Below, piece after piece: positions 1 to 8,497 of a stretch of 64,000 nucleotides of DNA (positions are counted from its first letter, which is position 1; each line of letters opens with the position of its first letter). The stretch is from the NCBI RefSeq assembly GCF_008386585.1, contig NZ_VUOB01000028.1, forward strand, positions 62,001 through 126,000, given 5' to 3'. This stretch comes from Solihabitans fulvus (GTDB lineage Bacteria > Actinomycetota > Actinomycetes > Mycobacteriales > Pseudonocardiaceae). The notes beneath the pieces were generated by a model. That model saw nothing but the letters and a program-made list of their open reading frames with translations, searched no databases and was not told where the DNA came from. Both the position numbers and the translations under genes were made by a program.

Positions 1-553
1 TCACGAGCCGTTCGGCGATCTCGGCGTTGGACAGGCCGGTGGCGATGAGGGACAGCACCTCAGCCTCCCGTGGGGTGAGCCCGTCGGGCGACCGAGCCGG
101 CTGACTCTGCGGCGCCTGCGCCGGCGTGGTGGCGATGGCGTCGATGAGGTGATGCTGCACGGCTGGGTCGATCACGGCGTGGTCGTCAAGGACCCGTTGC
201 AGGGCCTGGCGAATCTCCGCCCCGCCGGCGTCCTTCGTCAGGTAGCCGCGCGCGCCGGCGCGGAGCGCGTCGAGCACCGACCGGTCGTCCGAGTAGGTGG
301 TGAGGACGACGACCTTGACGCCGGGCTCGCGCTCGCGCAGCAGGCGGGTCGCCTCGACGCCGTCGCACCGGGGCATCCGCAGGTCCATCAGCACGATGTC
401 GGGGCGCAGCTCCTCGGCGAGGGCGACGGCCTCGGCGCCGTCCGAGGCCGCGCCGACGACGTCGACGTCCGGCAGCAGCCCGAGCACCATCGTCAGGCCC
501 TCCCGGACGACTCGTTGGTCGTCGGCGATCAGCACGCGGATCGGTCGGCTCAT
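1..553 (-). CDS. NarL/LuxR-family response regulator (3' end outside window)
   Basis: Response regulator whose C-terminus runs off the left edge. The N-terminal receiver domain starts MSRPIRVLIADD, with the acidic pair at residues 11-12, phosphoacceptor Asp57 in the LMDLRMP motif and the conserved Lys in YLTKDAGG. The C-terminal LuxR HTH begins with DGLTPREAEVLSLIATGLSNAEIAE just before the edge. The ATG at 553 overlaps the stop of the upstream histidine kinase by 4 bp (ATGA), so the two are translationally coupled and form a cognate pair. A phosphorylated NarL-type regulator binds promoter DNA as a dimer; the target is unknown. Confidence 0.93.
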   Translation of the reverse strand, partial: MSRPIRVLIADDQRVVREGLTMVLGLLPDVDVVGAASDGAEAVALAEELRPDIVLMDLRMPRCDGVEATRLLREREPGVKVVVLTTYSDDRSVLDALRAGARGYLTKDAGGAEIRQALQRVLDDHAVIDPAVQHHLIDAIATTPAQAPQSQPARSPDGLTPREAEVLSLIATGLSNAEIAERLV

Positions 554-1752
554 GTCGGCACATCCAATTCCACGCGGAACCCGCCGTCCGTCGGCCCGGC
601 GACGAGCGTGCCGCCGAGCAGCTCCGCCCGCTCGCGCATGCCGGTGAGGCCGTATCCCCCGCTGTCGCCGGGGGCGGGCCGCCGGGCGCCGCGGTTGTTC
701 GCGAAGTCCTCGACGGTGAGGCGGGTGCGCGTCGGCTCGTAGGCGAGGCACAGTTCGACCCTGGCCGGGTCGGCGTGCTTGGCGATGTTGGTCAGGGCCT
801 CCTGGGCGACCCGGTACAGCGCGAGGCGAGCCTCGGAGTCGAGCTGGTGCGCCGCGCCGGAGATGGTGAGCCGGCAGGGCACGCCCCTGTCCTGCTGGAA
901 CTGCGCGGCCAACCCGGCGAGGCTCTCCGGCCCGGGGAGTTCGTCGTCGCGGAGCATGCCGATCGCCCTGCGAGCCTCCTCGAGACCGGACTTGCCGAGG
1001 TGGTGGGCGCGGTCGACGACCTCGGGAAGCCTTGGGTCGTCAGGATTCTCGGCCAGCAGCATCCTAGCGCCCTCGAGTTGCAGCATGAGCCCGGACAGCG
1101 AGTGCGCGAGCACGTCGTGCATCTCCCTGGCGAGGCGCTGACGCTCGGCGAGCCCCGCCGCCCGGGCCTCGGCCGCCCTGCTCTGTTCCAGTTCGCTCAC
1201 CAGCCGCTGGGCCAGCCGGTTGGCGTCGCCGAGTCGCATGGAGAGGAAGAACATCCCGTAGTAGGCGCTGAGCATCACGGCGTTGAGCAGCGCGGTGGTG
1301 AACGAGCCGCCGAGGCTGGCCGCGACCATCACGCAGAGGAACACGAGGACGACGACGGTCACGTGCGTGGAGGGCCGCCCGCGCAGCAGCGGCGCGAGCA
1401 GGGACACGCCGACGAAGACTCCCGCGACGCCGACCCCGTCCGGTTGCAGCCACATCAGCGCGGCGGAGGCGAGGAGCAGGACGACGATGAGGGCGACGTG
1501 CACCATCCCGGGACGCCCGTACATGGCCAGCACGCCGCCGATCCCGCCGAGCACGAACGCGCCGAGCGCGACCGAGACGGCCAGTTCACGACCGCTGAGC
1601 CCGGGGCCGGGATGGGCGTGCCACGCGGCCCAGACCACCACGATCATGACGAGCGGCGCCAGCGGGCGCAGCCAGCGCACCGCGGGCTCCCGCCGCACGG
1701 GCGCGGCACCCAGGGTGGCGGTTGTCGAGGTCGTGCCGGGGTCGGTGCGCAC
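550..1752 (-). CDS. Sensor histidine kinase, NarX/HisKA_3 type
   Basis: Membrane sensor kinase partnering the response regulator it overlaps by 4 bp. The N-terminal half holds about six hydrophobic segments and no sizeable extracytoplasmic domain, so it probably senses a membrane or intramembrane signal. The HisKA_3 dimerisation motif REMHDVLAHSLSGL contains the phospho-His (about residue 212), followed by HATPase_c with the ALTNIAKHA N-box and YGLTGMRERAELLGG near the end. The open frame extends upstream to 1929, but that part is Arg/Gly-rich, lacks coding character and would overlap the divergent gene, so GTG 1752 (VRTDPGTTST) is preferred, giving 400 aa. No convincing ribosome site supports any start. 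Confidence 0.9.
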   Translation of the reverse strand: MRTDPGTTSTTATLGAAPVRREPAVRWLRPLAPLVMIVVVWAAWHAHPGPGLSGRELAVSVALGAFVLGGIGGVLAMYGRPGMVHVALIVVLLLASAALMWLQPDGVGVAGVFVGVSLLAPLLRGRPSTHVTVVVLVFLCVMVAASLGGSFTTALLNAVMLSAYYGMFFLSMRLGDANRLAQRLVSELEQSRAAEARAAGLAERQRLAREMHDVLAHSLSGLMLQLEGARMLLAENPDDPRLPEVVDRAHHLGKSGLEEARRAIGMLRDDELPGPESLAGLAAQFQQDRGVPCRLTISGAAHQLDSEARLALYRVAQEALTNIAKHADPARVELCLAYEPTRTRLTVEDFANNRGARRPAPGDSGGYGLTGMRERAELLGGTLVAGPTDGGFRVELDVPT

Positions 1753-1922
1753 CCGCCGAACACTACGGCGACCGCGCGCGAGCCGACACGGTCCCGGGGT
1801 TGATCCGCGATCTCCACCCTGGGGTGCAGAGCCCTCGACCCGTGGTTGTAGGCCTCGGCCGCCCCGAAATTCCACCCCGGCGGCGATGCCGCCAACCACC
1901 CCGCAACCGCATGCTTTTCGCC

Positions 1923-2336
1923 ATGACAACCGAGAGCGTGAACCTCCCCAACAGCCAGTCCGCGTTGCGCACCGTGAAGCTGCTCGTCGGCAGCTACCTC
2001 GGCCTCAGCGCGCTCACCCTGGTGGCGATAGTCCTGCTACGCAACAACACCGAGGCGGTGAACACGGCCGTCTGGATCCGAGGCACCATCGTCGTCCTCA
2101 GCGCCGCGTTGATGACGACCTTCGTCGCGGGCACGGCGCGCGGCGCGCGGCGCGCGTTCCTCCGGTTACGGATCGTCTCGGCCGTCATGGTGGTGGCCAT
2201 CGTCGCCATCATCTCGATCCCTGGCACCTTCCCGGTGTGGATGAAGATCGAGCAGGCCGTCTGCGGCCTGCTCCTGATCGGCGTCGTGCTGATCGTCAAC
2301 GGCAGGCACCTGCGGTCACAGTTCGCGGCCAGGTAA
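1923..2336 (+). CDS. Small integral membrane protein, function unknown
   Basis: A 137-aa protein with four predicted transmembrane helices (about residues 17-38, 48-68, 80-100 and 108-128) and a basic C-terminal tail (NGRHLRSQFAAR). No enzymatic motif is recognisable. It is transcribed divergently from the two-component system, with about 170 bp between them, so it might be a target or accessory of that system (inference from position only). ATG 1923 is used; an in-frame ATG at 1911 would add four residues. Codon 82 is TTA (2166-2168), a rare leucine codon that in many actinomycetes depends on the bldA tRNA. A strong hairpin follows the stop. Confidence 0.75.
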   Translation: MTTESVNLPNSQSALRTVKLLVGSYLGLSALTLVAIVLLRNNTEAVNTAVWIRGTIVVLSAALMTTFVAGTARGARRAFLRLRIVSAVMVVAIVAIISIPGTFPVWMKIEQAVCGLLLIGVVLIVNGRHLRSQFAAR

Positions 2337-2363
2337 GCCATCGCTCGTGGAACCCCGTCGACC

Positions 2364-2441
2364 CGAACGGGCCGCTGCGCCGCCCCTGCCAGCCGTGGCT
2401 TCTGGAACGGCCCCGGCACAGGGCGGCGCACGGCCCGTTCG
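2364..2441. terminator. Long GC-rich hairpin after the small membrane protein gene
   Basis: The arm at 2364-2388 (CGAACGGGCCG...) pairs with 2419-2441 (...CGGCCCGTTCG) over 23 base pairs, with only two single-base bulges and a 30-nt loop. No T-run follows. It lies 28 bp after the stop at 2336 and well before the next promoter, so an intrinsic, U-less terminator or mRNA-stabilising stem is likely. Confidence 0.6.
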
Positions 2442-2518
2442 CGACGAGGTGACGGGGCACGGCGGAGCGCCGGGTAACAGCGGCGGGTAACTCCGTGTCG
2501 TGGCGTGGCACCGGGACC

Positions 2519-2524
2519 TACAGT
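2519..2524 (+). promoter_or_regulatory. -10 element TACAGT for a leaderless transcript
   Basis: TACAGT fits the actinobacterial TANNNT -10 consensus and ends exactly 6 nt before the GTG at 2531, placing the transcription start on the start codon. No clear -35 is visible. The same arrangement precedes 3178 and 6269. Confidence 0.55.
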
Positions 2525-2530
2525 GGCCCG

Positions 2531-3103
2531 GTGTCAATCGACGTGATCGTGCTCAACGGCGCCTCCAGCTCGGGGAAGACCGGCATCGCCCGCTGCCTCC
2601 AGTCGGTGTTGCCCGGCCGGTGGCTGACGTTCGGGGTCGACACGCTGGTGCGGGCCATGCCCGTCGAGCCGCACGCGGCGGGCGAGGGCATCTCCATCGG
2701 CTCGGACGGTCGGGTCGCGGTCGGCGACGACTTCTACGAGGTGGAGGCCGCGTGGGGCGCCGGGCTCGCCGCGATGGTGCGCGCGGGCGCGAACCTGATC
2801 ATCGACGAGGTGTTCCTCGGCGGCGCGCGGTCGCAGGCGCGGTGGCGGGCCGCGTTGGCCGGGCTCGACGTGCTGTGGGTCGGTGTCCACTGCGCTCAGG
2901 ACGCGGCCGCCGGCCGAGAGATCGCGCGCGGCGACCGGGTGCCCGGCATGGCGGCCTCGCAGGCCTCGGTCGTGCACGTCGGCGTCGACTACGACCTGGA
3001 GATCGACACCACGAGAACCGAGTCGATCGACTGCGCGCGCCACATCGCCGACCACGTCCTGGCGGCTCTACGCCAGGACACGTCCAGCGCACCGACGACC
3101 TGA
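2531..3103 (+). CDS. Chloramphenicol phosphotransferase-like kinase (CPT family)
   Basis: A 190-aa P-loop kinase. The Walker A motif LNGASSSGKTGIARCLQ lies at about residues 7-23 and is followed by LPGRWLTFGVDTLVRAMP, a pattern typical of the CPT family, whose founder phosphorylates the 3'-hydroxyl of chloramphenicol in Streptomyces venezuelae. Many family members are annotated by homology only, so the real substrate here is unknown. The start is GTG 2531, directly after the TACAGT-N6 leaderless promoter; the open frame upstream reads through that promoter and is rejected. The gene stands alone between two short intergenic regions. Confidence 0.82.
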   Translation: MSIDVIVLNGASSSGKTGIARCLQSVLPGRWLTFGVDTLVRAMPVEPHAAGEGISIGSDGRVAVGDDFYEVEAAWGAGLAAMVRAGANLIIDEVFLGGARSQARWRAALAGLDVLWVGVHCAQDAAAGREIARGDRVPGMAASQASVVHVGVDYDLEIDTTRTESIDCARHIADHVLAALRQDTSSAPTT

Positions 3104-3165
3104 GGCCACCCTGCGTTTTTCCGCGTCCGCCCCGCGCCGTGGCCAGCACCGCCTGGTGGGAGTTC

Positions 3166-3171
3166 TACAGT
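3166..3171 (+). promoter_or_regulatory. -10 element TACAGT for a leaderless transcript
   Basis: TACAGT lies 6 nt before ATG 3178, identical in sequence and spacing to the element before the upstream kinase gene. The expected transcription start is the A of the ATG, and there is no Shine-Dalgarno sequence. Confidence 0.55.
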
Positions 3172-3177
3172 GATCAC

Positions 3178-3582
3178 ATGACTGCGTTCACCGACGAGGA
3201 GGGCCGCACGCTGCGGACCGCCGTGTTCGGCGCGATGGTGCTGGTGTCGACCGCCGATCCCGGCGCCGTCGACGAGGAGAGTCGCGCCGGGATCCGGGCC
3301 ATGACCGCCCTGTCCCCCGCGCTGCGTGCCGTGCTCGCCGCCGCGCACCCCGAACTGCCCGACGGCTCCGTCGCCGACGTCGAGGCCGGGGTGCTCGACG
3401 CGCTGCGCGAGTCCGTGGCGATCCTCGCCGCGAAGGCCCCAGCCGAGGCGTCCGCGTTCGCCGACGCCGTCGTCGCCGTGTGCCGGGAGGTCGCCGCGGC
3501 CGACGGGCAGGTCGCGGAGGCGGAACAGGCCATGGTCGCCAAGGTGGCGGACGCGCTGGCCGCCGCGCACTCCGCCAGCTGA
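3178..3582 (+). CDS. TerB-like / small all-helical protein, function unknown
   Basis: A 134-aa soluble, Ala- and Glu-rich, all-helical protein. The C-terminal half (CREVAAADGQVAEAEQAMVAKV) has the acidic ADGxVxxxE pattern of the TerB/TerB-like fold, in which acidic residues bind metal ions. The first half (FGAMVLVSTADPGAVDEES) repeats the pattern more weakly, as expected for the internal pseudo-duplication of that fold. TerB proteins are linked to tellurite resistance and envelope stress, but no other ter gene is present here, so the role is open. It ends 61 bp from a convergent gene. Confidence 0.6.
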   Translation: MTAFTDEEGRTLRTAVFGAMVLVSTADPGAVDEESRAGIRAMTALSPALRAVLAAAHPELPDGSVADVEAGVLDALRESVAILAAKAPAEASAFADAVVAVCREVAAADGQVAEAEQAMVAKVADALAAAHSAS

Positions 3583-3643
3583 CCTGGGCCGTGTCCTGCG
3601 GATCTCTTTTCTGCTGCGCGGGGCCTAGCCGCCGCGCCGGGTG

Positions 3644-4666
3644 TCAGCGCGCGAGCTGATCCACGGCGAGGGAGAACAGCCACGGGGCGCCGGCCGCCAA
3701 CGGCACGACCCGCCGCGCCAGCGCGGGGCGGCCGCGCGCCCACAGCAGGCCCGAGGTCAGCCAGCGCGAGCGCCGGGACACCCTGGACCACGCCCGGTCG
3801 TAGTCCTGCGGTCGGCCGCTCCGGACGCACCGGACCAGTTCGCTCGCCGCCGCCAGCGTCACCGCGAGCCCCTCGCCGGTCAGCGCGTCGACGTAGCCCG
3901 CGGCGTCCCCGACGAGCAGCACGCGGCCCGCGACGCGGCCGGAGGTCCGCTGCCGCAACGGCCCCGCGCCCCGGACGTCAGAGACCGGCCGCGCGTCGGC
4001 CAGCCGCGCGGCCAGCTCGGGGAACTCGGCGAGCTGGTCGGCGAAACCGCCTCGCGCGCTGGACAGGATGGCGACGCCGATGGTGTCCTCGGCGACCGGC
4101 GTCACGTACGCCTCGGACCGCGCGGTCCAGGTCACCTCGACCGAGTCGCTGAATGGCGGCACCGCGTAGTGCCGCCGCAGGCCCCACCGCGCCGCCGTCG
4201 CGCCCGCGGGCGCGGACAGCCCGGCCATCGCGCGGATCGAGGAGTGCAGGCCGTCGGCGGCGACGAGGTACCGCGCGCGCAACCCGCCGGCCAGCACGTG
4301 GTCGGCGTGCTGCCGAACCTCGGTGATCCGGTGCGGCAGCACCGGCACGCCGAGCCCGTCGGCGGCGGCGCGCAGCGCGTCGTGCAGCGCGGTGCGGCGC
4401 ACGCCGCGCCCGGGACCGTCGCGGAAGGCGGCATGCGCGACGGACGCGCCCTGCCGGTAGGTGATGCCGTCGAGATCGTGTCCCGGCGGGTCGACGCCGA
4501 GGGCGAGCAGGGCCCGCAGGGCGCCGGGCATCAGCCCCTCGCCGCAGGCCTTGTCGACGACGCCGCTCCGCTGCTCGCAGACCACCACGTCCAACCCCGC
4601 TCGCGCGCAGCCGATCGCGACCGCCAGCCCGGCCGGCCCGCCGCCGGCGACCAGCACGTCACGCAC
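3644..4666 (-). CDS. FAD-dependent hydroxylase/reductase of a phenolic lipid pathway (SrsC-like)
   Basis: A 340-aa flavoprotein of the geranylgeranyl-reductase/aromatic-hydroxylase superfamily. The Rossmann motif DVLVAGGGPAGLAVAIG at the N-terminus binds ADP, and RVLLVGDAAGYVDALTGEG near residue 260 is the second FAD motif (GD). It is the last gene of an operon with a type III PKS and a methyltransferase, matching the srsA-srsB-srsC order of Streptomyces griseus, where the flavoprotein hydroxylates an alkylresorcinol to a hydroquinone/quinone. The GTG start at 4666 overlaps the preceding gene by 8 bp. Substrate assignment is inference from context; a prenyl-chain reductase is the main alternative, given the UbiA gene nearby. 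Confidence 0.75.
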   Translation of the reverse strand: MRDVLVAGGGPAGLAVAIGCARAGLDVVVCEQRSGVVDKACGEGLMPGALRALLALGVDPPGHDLDGITYRQGASVAHAAFRDGPGRGVRRTALHDALRAAADGLGVPVLPHRITEVRQHADHVLAGGLRARYLVAADGLHSSIRAMAGLSAPAGATAARWGLRRHYAVPPFSDSVEVTWTARSEAYVTPVAEDTIGVAILSSARGGFADQLAEFPELAARLADARPVSDVRGAGPLRQRTSGRVAGRVLLVGDAAGYVDALTGEGLAVTLAAASELVRCVRSGRPQDYDRAWSRVSRRSRWLTSGLLWARGRPALARRVVPLAAGAPWLFSLAVDQLAR

Positions 4667-5180
4667 CGGCGGACCGCAGCGCGTCGTTCTCGGCCCTGAT
4701 TCGGACGGTCAGGAGTCCGGCGTTGACGACGGTGAACAGCACCGCGGTGAGCCAGGCGGTGTGCACCAACGGCAGCGCGAAACCCTCGACGACGACCGCG
4801 ACGTAGTTCGGGTGCGCGAACCACCGGTAGGGGCCGCCGGTGACGCGCGGCAGGCCGGGCACGACCACGATGCGCGTGTTCCACCGGTGCCCCAGCGTGC
4901 GGATGCACCACCACCGCAGCGCCTGCGAGGCCACCACGAGCGCGAGCATCGGCCAGCCGAGCGCCGGCAGGAAGGGCCGGTCGCCGAGCCACACCTCCAG
5001 CAGGCAGCCGGCCAGCAGCCCGGTGTGCAGGACGACCATGAACGGGTAGTGGGAGAACCCGCTCTCGCGTCCGCCGCGCGCCAGGCTCCAGGCGAGATTT
5101 CGCTTGGCCACCACCAGTTCCGCCAGCCGCTCGACCGCGACGAGCCCGACCAGCACCGAATACCACAGCGCGCTCACCAT
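4659..5180 (-). CDS. Isoprenylcysteine carboxyl methyltransferase-like membrane enzyme (SrsB-like)
   Basis: A 173-aa integral membrane protein with about five hydrophobic segments. It carries the ICMT SAM-binding signature GGPYRWFAHPNYVAVVVEGF at about residues 115-134. Family members coupled to type III PKS genes, such as SrsB, O-methylate alkylresorcinol phenols rather than isoprenylcysteine. ATG 5180 overlaps the PKS stop by 7 bp; the next codon, GTG 5177, would give a 4-bp GTGA overlap and is equally plausible. The 3' end overlaps the flavoprotein start by 8 bp, so the three genes are tightly coupled. Confidence 0.78.
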   Translation of the reverse strand: MVSALWYSVLVGLVAVERLAELVVAKRNLAWSLARGGRESGFSHYPFMVVLHTGLLAGCLLEVWLGDRPFLPALGWPMLALVVASQALRWWCIRTLGHRWNTRIVVVPGLPRVTGGPYRWFAHPNYVAVVVEGFALPLVHTAWLTAVLFTVVNAGLLTVRIRAENDALRSAGA

Positions 5181-6241
5181 CGCAGCAGCACCAGCTCGCA
5201 ACAGAATCCCGGCCCCATCGCCAGCAACACTCCCCACTCTCCTTCGGCGGCCGGCCGCTCGGCGAGCGTGTCGGCGAACACGTGCAGCACCGACGCCGAG
5301 GACAGGTTGCCGATCCGGTTCAGCGAGCGCCACGTCATCGCCAGGTCGTCGTCGTCGAGACCGAGCACCGACTGGATGGCCTCGATGACCTTGGGGCCGC
5401 CGGGATGGGAGATCCACCGCGCGATGTCGCCGACGGCGAGCCCGTGCCGGGACAGCAGTTGCTTGACGTCGTCGGCCAGGTACGTCCGCACCAGATCGGG
5501 CACCTCGGCGCCGAGCACGATCTTCAGGCCGGTGTCGCCGACGTCCCAACCCATTGCGCGCTCGGAGTTCTCATACAGGTGGCTCAGCGTGTCCACCACC
5601 ATGGGGCCGCCGCCGGCGCGCGGGTGCTGCGCGCCGACCGCGACCACGGCGGCCGCGCCGTCGCCGAAAAGCCCTGAGGCGACCATGTTGGCGACGCTGG
5701 GATCCCCGCGCTGCACGGTGAGCGAGCACAGCTCGACCGACACGAGCACCGCGACCGCATTCGGCCAGCCGCGCAGGAAGTCGTGCAGCCGGGCCACTCC
5801 CGCGACGCCGGCCAGGCAGCCAAGGCCCCACAGCGGCACCCGCTTGACGTCCGGCCGCATCCCGATCCTGGCCGCGATCCTGGCTTCGAGCGAGGGTGCG
5901 GCGACGCCGGTCACGGTCGTGGACATCACCAGGTCCACATCGGCCGCGTCGAGCCCGGCGTCGGCGAGCGCGCCGAGCACCGCCGCGCAGCCCAGCTCCA
6001 CCCCGACCGACAGGAACGCGTCGTTGGCCTCGGTGAAGCCGTCGAGGTCGGCGTACCGCTCGATGGGCAGCGCCAGGTGCCTGGTGGCGACGCGGGCGCT
6101 GGTGTGCAGCCTCGCCAGGACCGCACGAGACCCGTTGGCCGGCAGGCACAACTCGGCGAACAGTTCGGTCAGTCGTTGTTGGGGGTAACGATGCGGCGGA
6201 AGCACGCCGCGCACCGCGGCCACGGTCGTCACCCTGTTCAC
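5174..6241 (-). CDS. Type III polyketide synthase (chalcone synthase-like, SrsA-type)
   Basis: Homodimeric iterative PKS that condenses malonyl-CoA on an acyl starter to make resorcinols or pyrones. The catalytic triad is visible: Cys142 in WGLGCLAGVAG, His279 in ISHPGGPKVI and Asn312 in RIGNLSSAS (numbered from GTG 6241). The length (355 aa) is normal. It is first in an operon with the methyltransferase and flavoprotein, indicating an alkylresorcinol or alkylpyrone pathway. The start is uncertain: ATG 6268 abuts the divergent UbiA start, and GTG 6241 or 6232 leave a short promoter region; none has a good ribosome site. The starter is probably a fatty acyl-CoA (family inference). Confidence 0.88.
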   Translation of the reverse strand: MNRVTTVAAVRGVLPPHRYPQQRLTELFAELCLPANGSRAVLARLHTSARVATRHLALPIERYADLDGFTEANDAFLSVGVELGCAAVLGALADAGLDAADVDLVMSTTVTGVAAPSLEARIAARIGMRPDVKRVPLWGLGCLAGVAGVARLHDFLRGWPNAVAVLVSVELCSLTVQRGDPSVANMVASGLFGDGAAAVVAVGAQHPRAGGGPMVVDTLSHLYENSERAMGWDVGDTGLKIVLGAEVPDLVRTYLADDVKQLLSRHGLAVGDIARWISHPGGPKVIEAIQSVLGLDDDDLAMTWRSLNRIGNLSSASVLHVFADTLAERPAAEGEWGVLLAMGPGFCCELVLLRW

Positions 6242-6256
6242 GGTACGGCTTCGACC

Positions 6257-6262
6257 TACACT
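6257..6262 (+). promoter_or_regulatory. -10 element TACACT for a leaderless ubiA-family transcript
   Basis: TACACT (TANNNT) ends 6 nt before ATG 6269, the same geometry as at 2519 and 3166. It lies inside the narrow divergent region between the prenyltransferase and the type III PKS. Confidence 0.5.
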
Positions 6263-6268
6263 CGGCAT

Positions 6269-7123
6269 ATGACGGGATCATCGGCCGCGGCCGCGAGACG
6301 GCCGCGTCGGCTGGTCCTCGGCCTCGCCGGGGCCTGCCATCCGGCGCCCGCCCTCGTCGTGACCACGGTGTCGGTGCTGCTCGCCGCCGGTGTCGGGCTG
6401 AGCACGGGACGCGTCGCGCTGCTCGGCCTCGCCGTCCTGACCGGACAGCTGTCGATCGGCTGGTCCAACGACCGGATCGACGCCGCGCGCGACCGGGCCA
6501 CCGGGCAGGCCGACAAGCCCGCCGCGACGGGCCGGGTGCCGGTCGAGGCGGTCGCCGCCGCGGCCGGGCTGGCCCTGGTCTCGACCGTCGTGCTCTCGCT
6601 GCTGCTCGGCCCGCTGGCCGGGGCGGTCGCGTTGGCAGGAGTGGCGATGGGCTGGGCCTACAACCTCGGGCTGAAGGCCACGGTCTGGTCGGGCGCGACC
6701 TACCTGCTCGCGTTCGCGACCGTGCCGACCGTGCCGTACCTGGCGCTGCCGGGGCATCCCTGGCCGCCGTGGTGGGCCCCGGTGGCCGGCGCGCTGCTCG
6801 GCTTCGGCGCGCACTTCGCCAACGTGCTGCCCGACCTGCGCGACGACGCGGCGACCGGGGTTCGGGGGCTGCCGCAGCGGCTCGGCCCTCGGGCGGGTGT
6901 GGTGGTCATGGCCTGCGCGCTGGCCGCGGCCTCGGTGGTGCTCGGTTTCGGGCCGGCGGCCGCGTCGCTGGCGTTCGCGTTGACCGCGTCGGCCGTGGGA
7001 ATCGCGGGGGCCGCCGCGGCGACCGTTGCGGCCGTGGTGGCTCCGGAGAGCCCCGTGGCGTTCCGGATCACGATGGCGATGGCCGTCGTGGACGTCGGCA
7101 TGCTGATCGCCGCCATCGCCTGA
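6269..7123 (+). CDS. UbiA-family prenyltransferase
   Basis: A 284-aa polytopic membrane protein, about eight to nine helices, of the UbiA aromatic prenyltransferase superfamily. The first Asp-rich motif appears as SIGWSNDRIDAARDRATGQ (NDxxDxxxD, about residues 66-77), which binds the Mg-diphosphate of the prenyl donor. The second is FANVLPDLRDDAATGVRG, matching the DxxxD-type site. The divergent type III PKS operon suggests that the acceptor is the resorcinol or pyrone made there, giving a meroterpenoid or prenylated phenolic lipid (inference). ATG 6269 is supported by the TACACT-N6 promoter. UbiA members in menaquinone or ether-lipid pathways are alternatives. Confidence 0.82.
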   Translation: MTGSSAAAARRPRRLVLGLAGACHPAPALVVTTVSVLLAAGVGLSTGRVALLGLAVLTGQLSIGWSNDRIDAARDRATGQADKPAATGRVPVEAVAAAAGLALVSTVVLSLLLGPLAGAVALAGVAMGWAYNLGLKATVWSGATYLLAFATVPTVPYLALPGHPWPPWWAPVAGALLGFGAHFANVLPDLRDDAATGVRGLPQRLGPRAGVVVMACALAAASVVLGFGPAAASLAFALTASAVGIAGAAAATVAAVVAPESPVAFRITMAMAVVDVGMLIAAIA

Positions 7124-7128
7124 CCGTC

Positions 7129-7232
7129 GCGCGATAGGCGTTTCCCGGTGCCGTCGCATTCGATTCGCCAATCGTTCTCATCGCACTTCCTATCGCGCCT
7201 GCACACGGCCTGATCTGCGCGTTCCCGAACGC
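7129..7232. promoter_or_regulatory. Nested inverted repeats upstream of the ABC importer operon
   Basis: GCGCGATAGG at 7129-7138 pairs perfectly with CCTATCGCGC at 7189-7198 around a 50-nt loop that contains a smaller hairpin, CGATT-CGCC-AATCG. A separate 14-bp palindrome, GCGTTC-CC-GAACGC, lies at 7219-7232. The first may end the prenyltransferase transcript; the second is a plausible operator for the importer operon that begins at 7324. No convincing -35/-10 pair could be assigned. Confidence 0.4.
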
Positions 7233-7323
7233 GATTCGTCTCCGCTCGTTCATCCCCGATACACGACGGGATGTTCGTATCTGCCCGACACGACGAGTCG
7301 GCGGCAGGCGGGAGGCACTTGCG

Positions 7324-8451
<1,128 letters not shown>

Positions 8452-8497
8452 TTCCAGACACCGCACCACGCCACCGTTTCCACTAGGAGCACTCGCC

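Noticed and set aside
4461..6188. Long + strand open frame antisense to the type III PKS operon
   Set aside because: Codon bias and protein motifs are all on the - strand; the antisense product is low-complexity (Arg/Pro/Ser-rich), as expected for GC-rich shadow frames.
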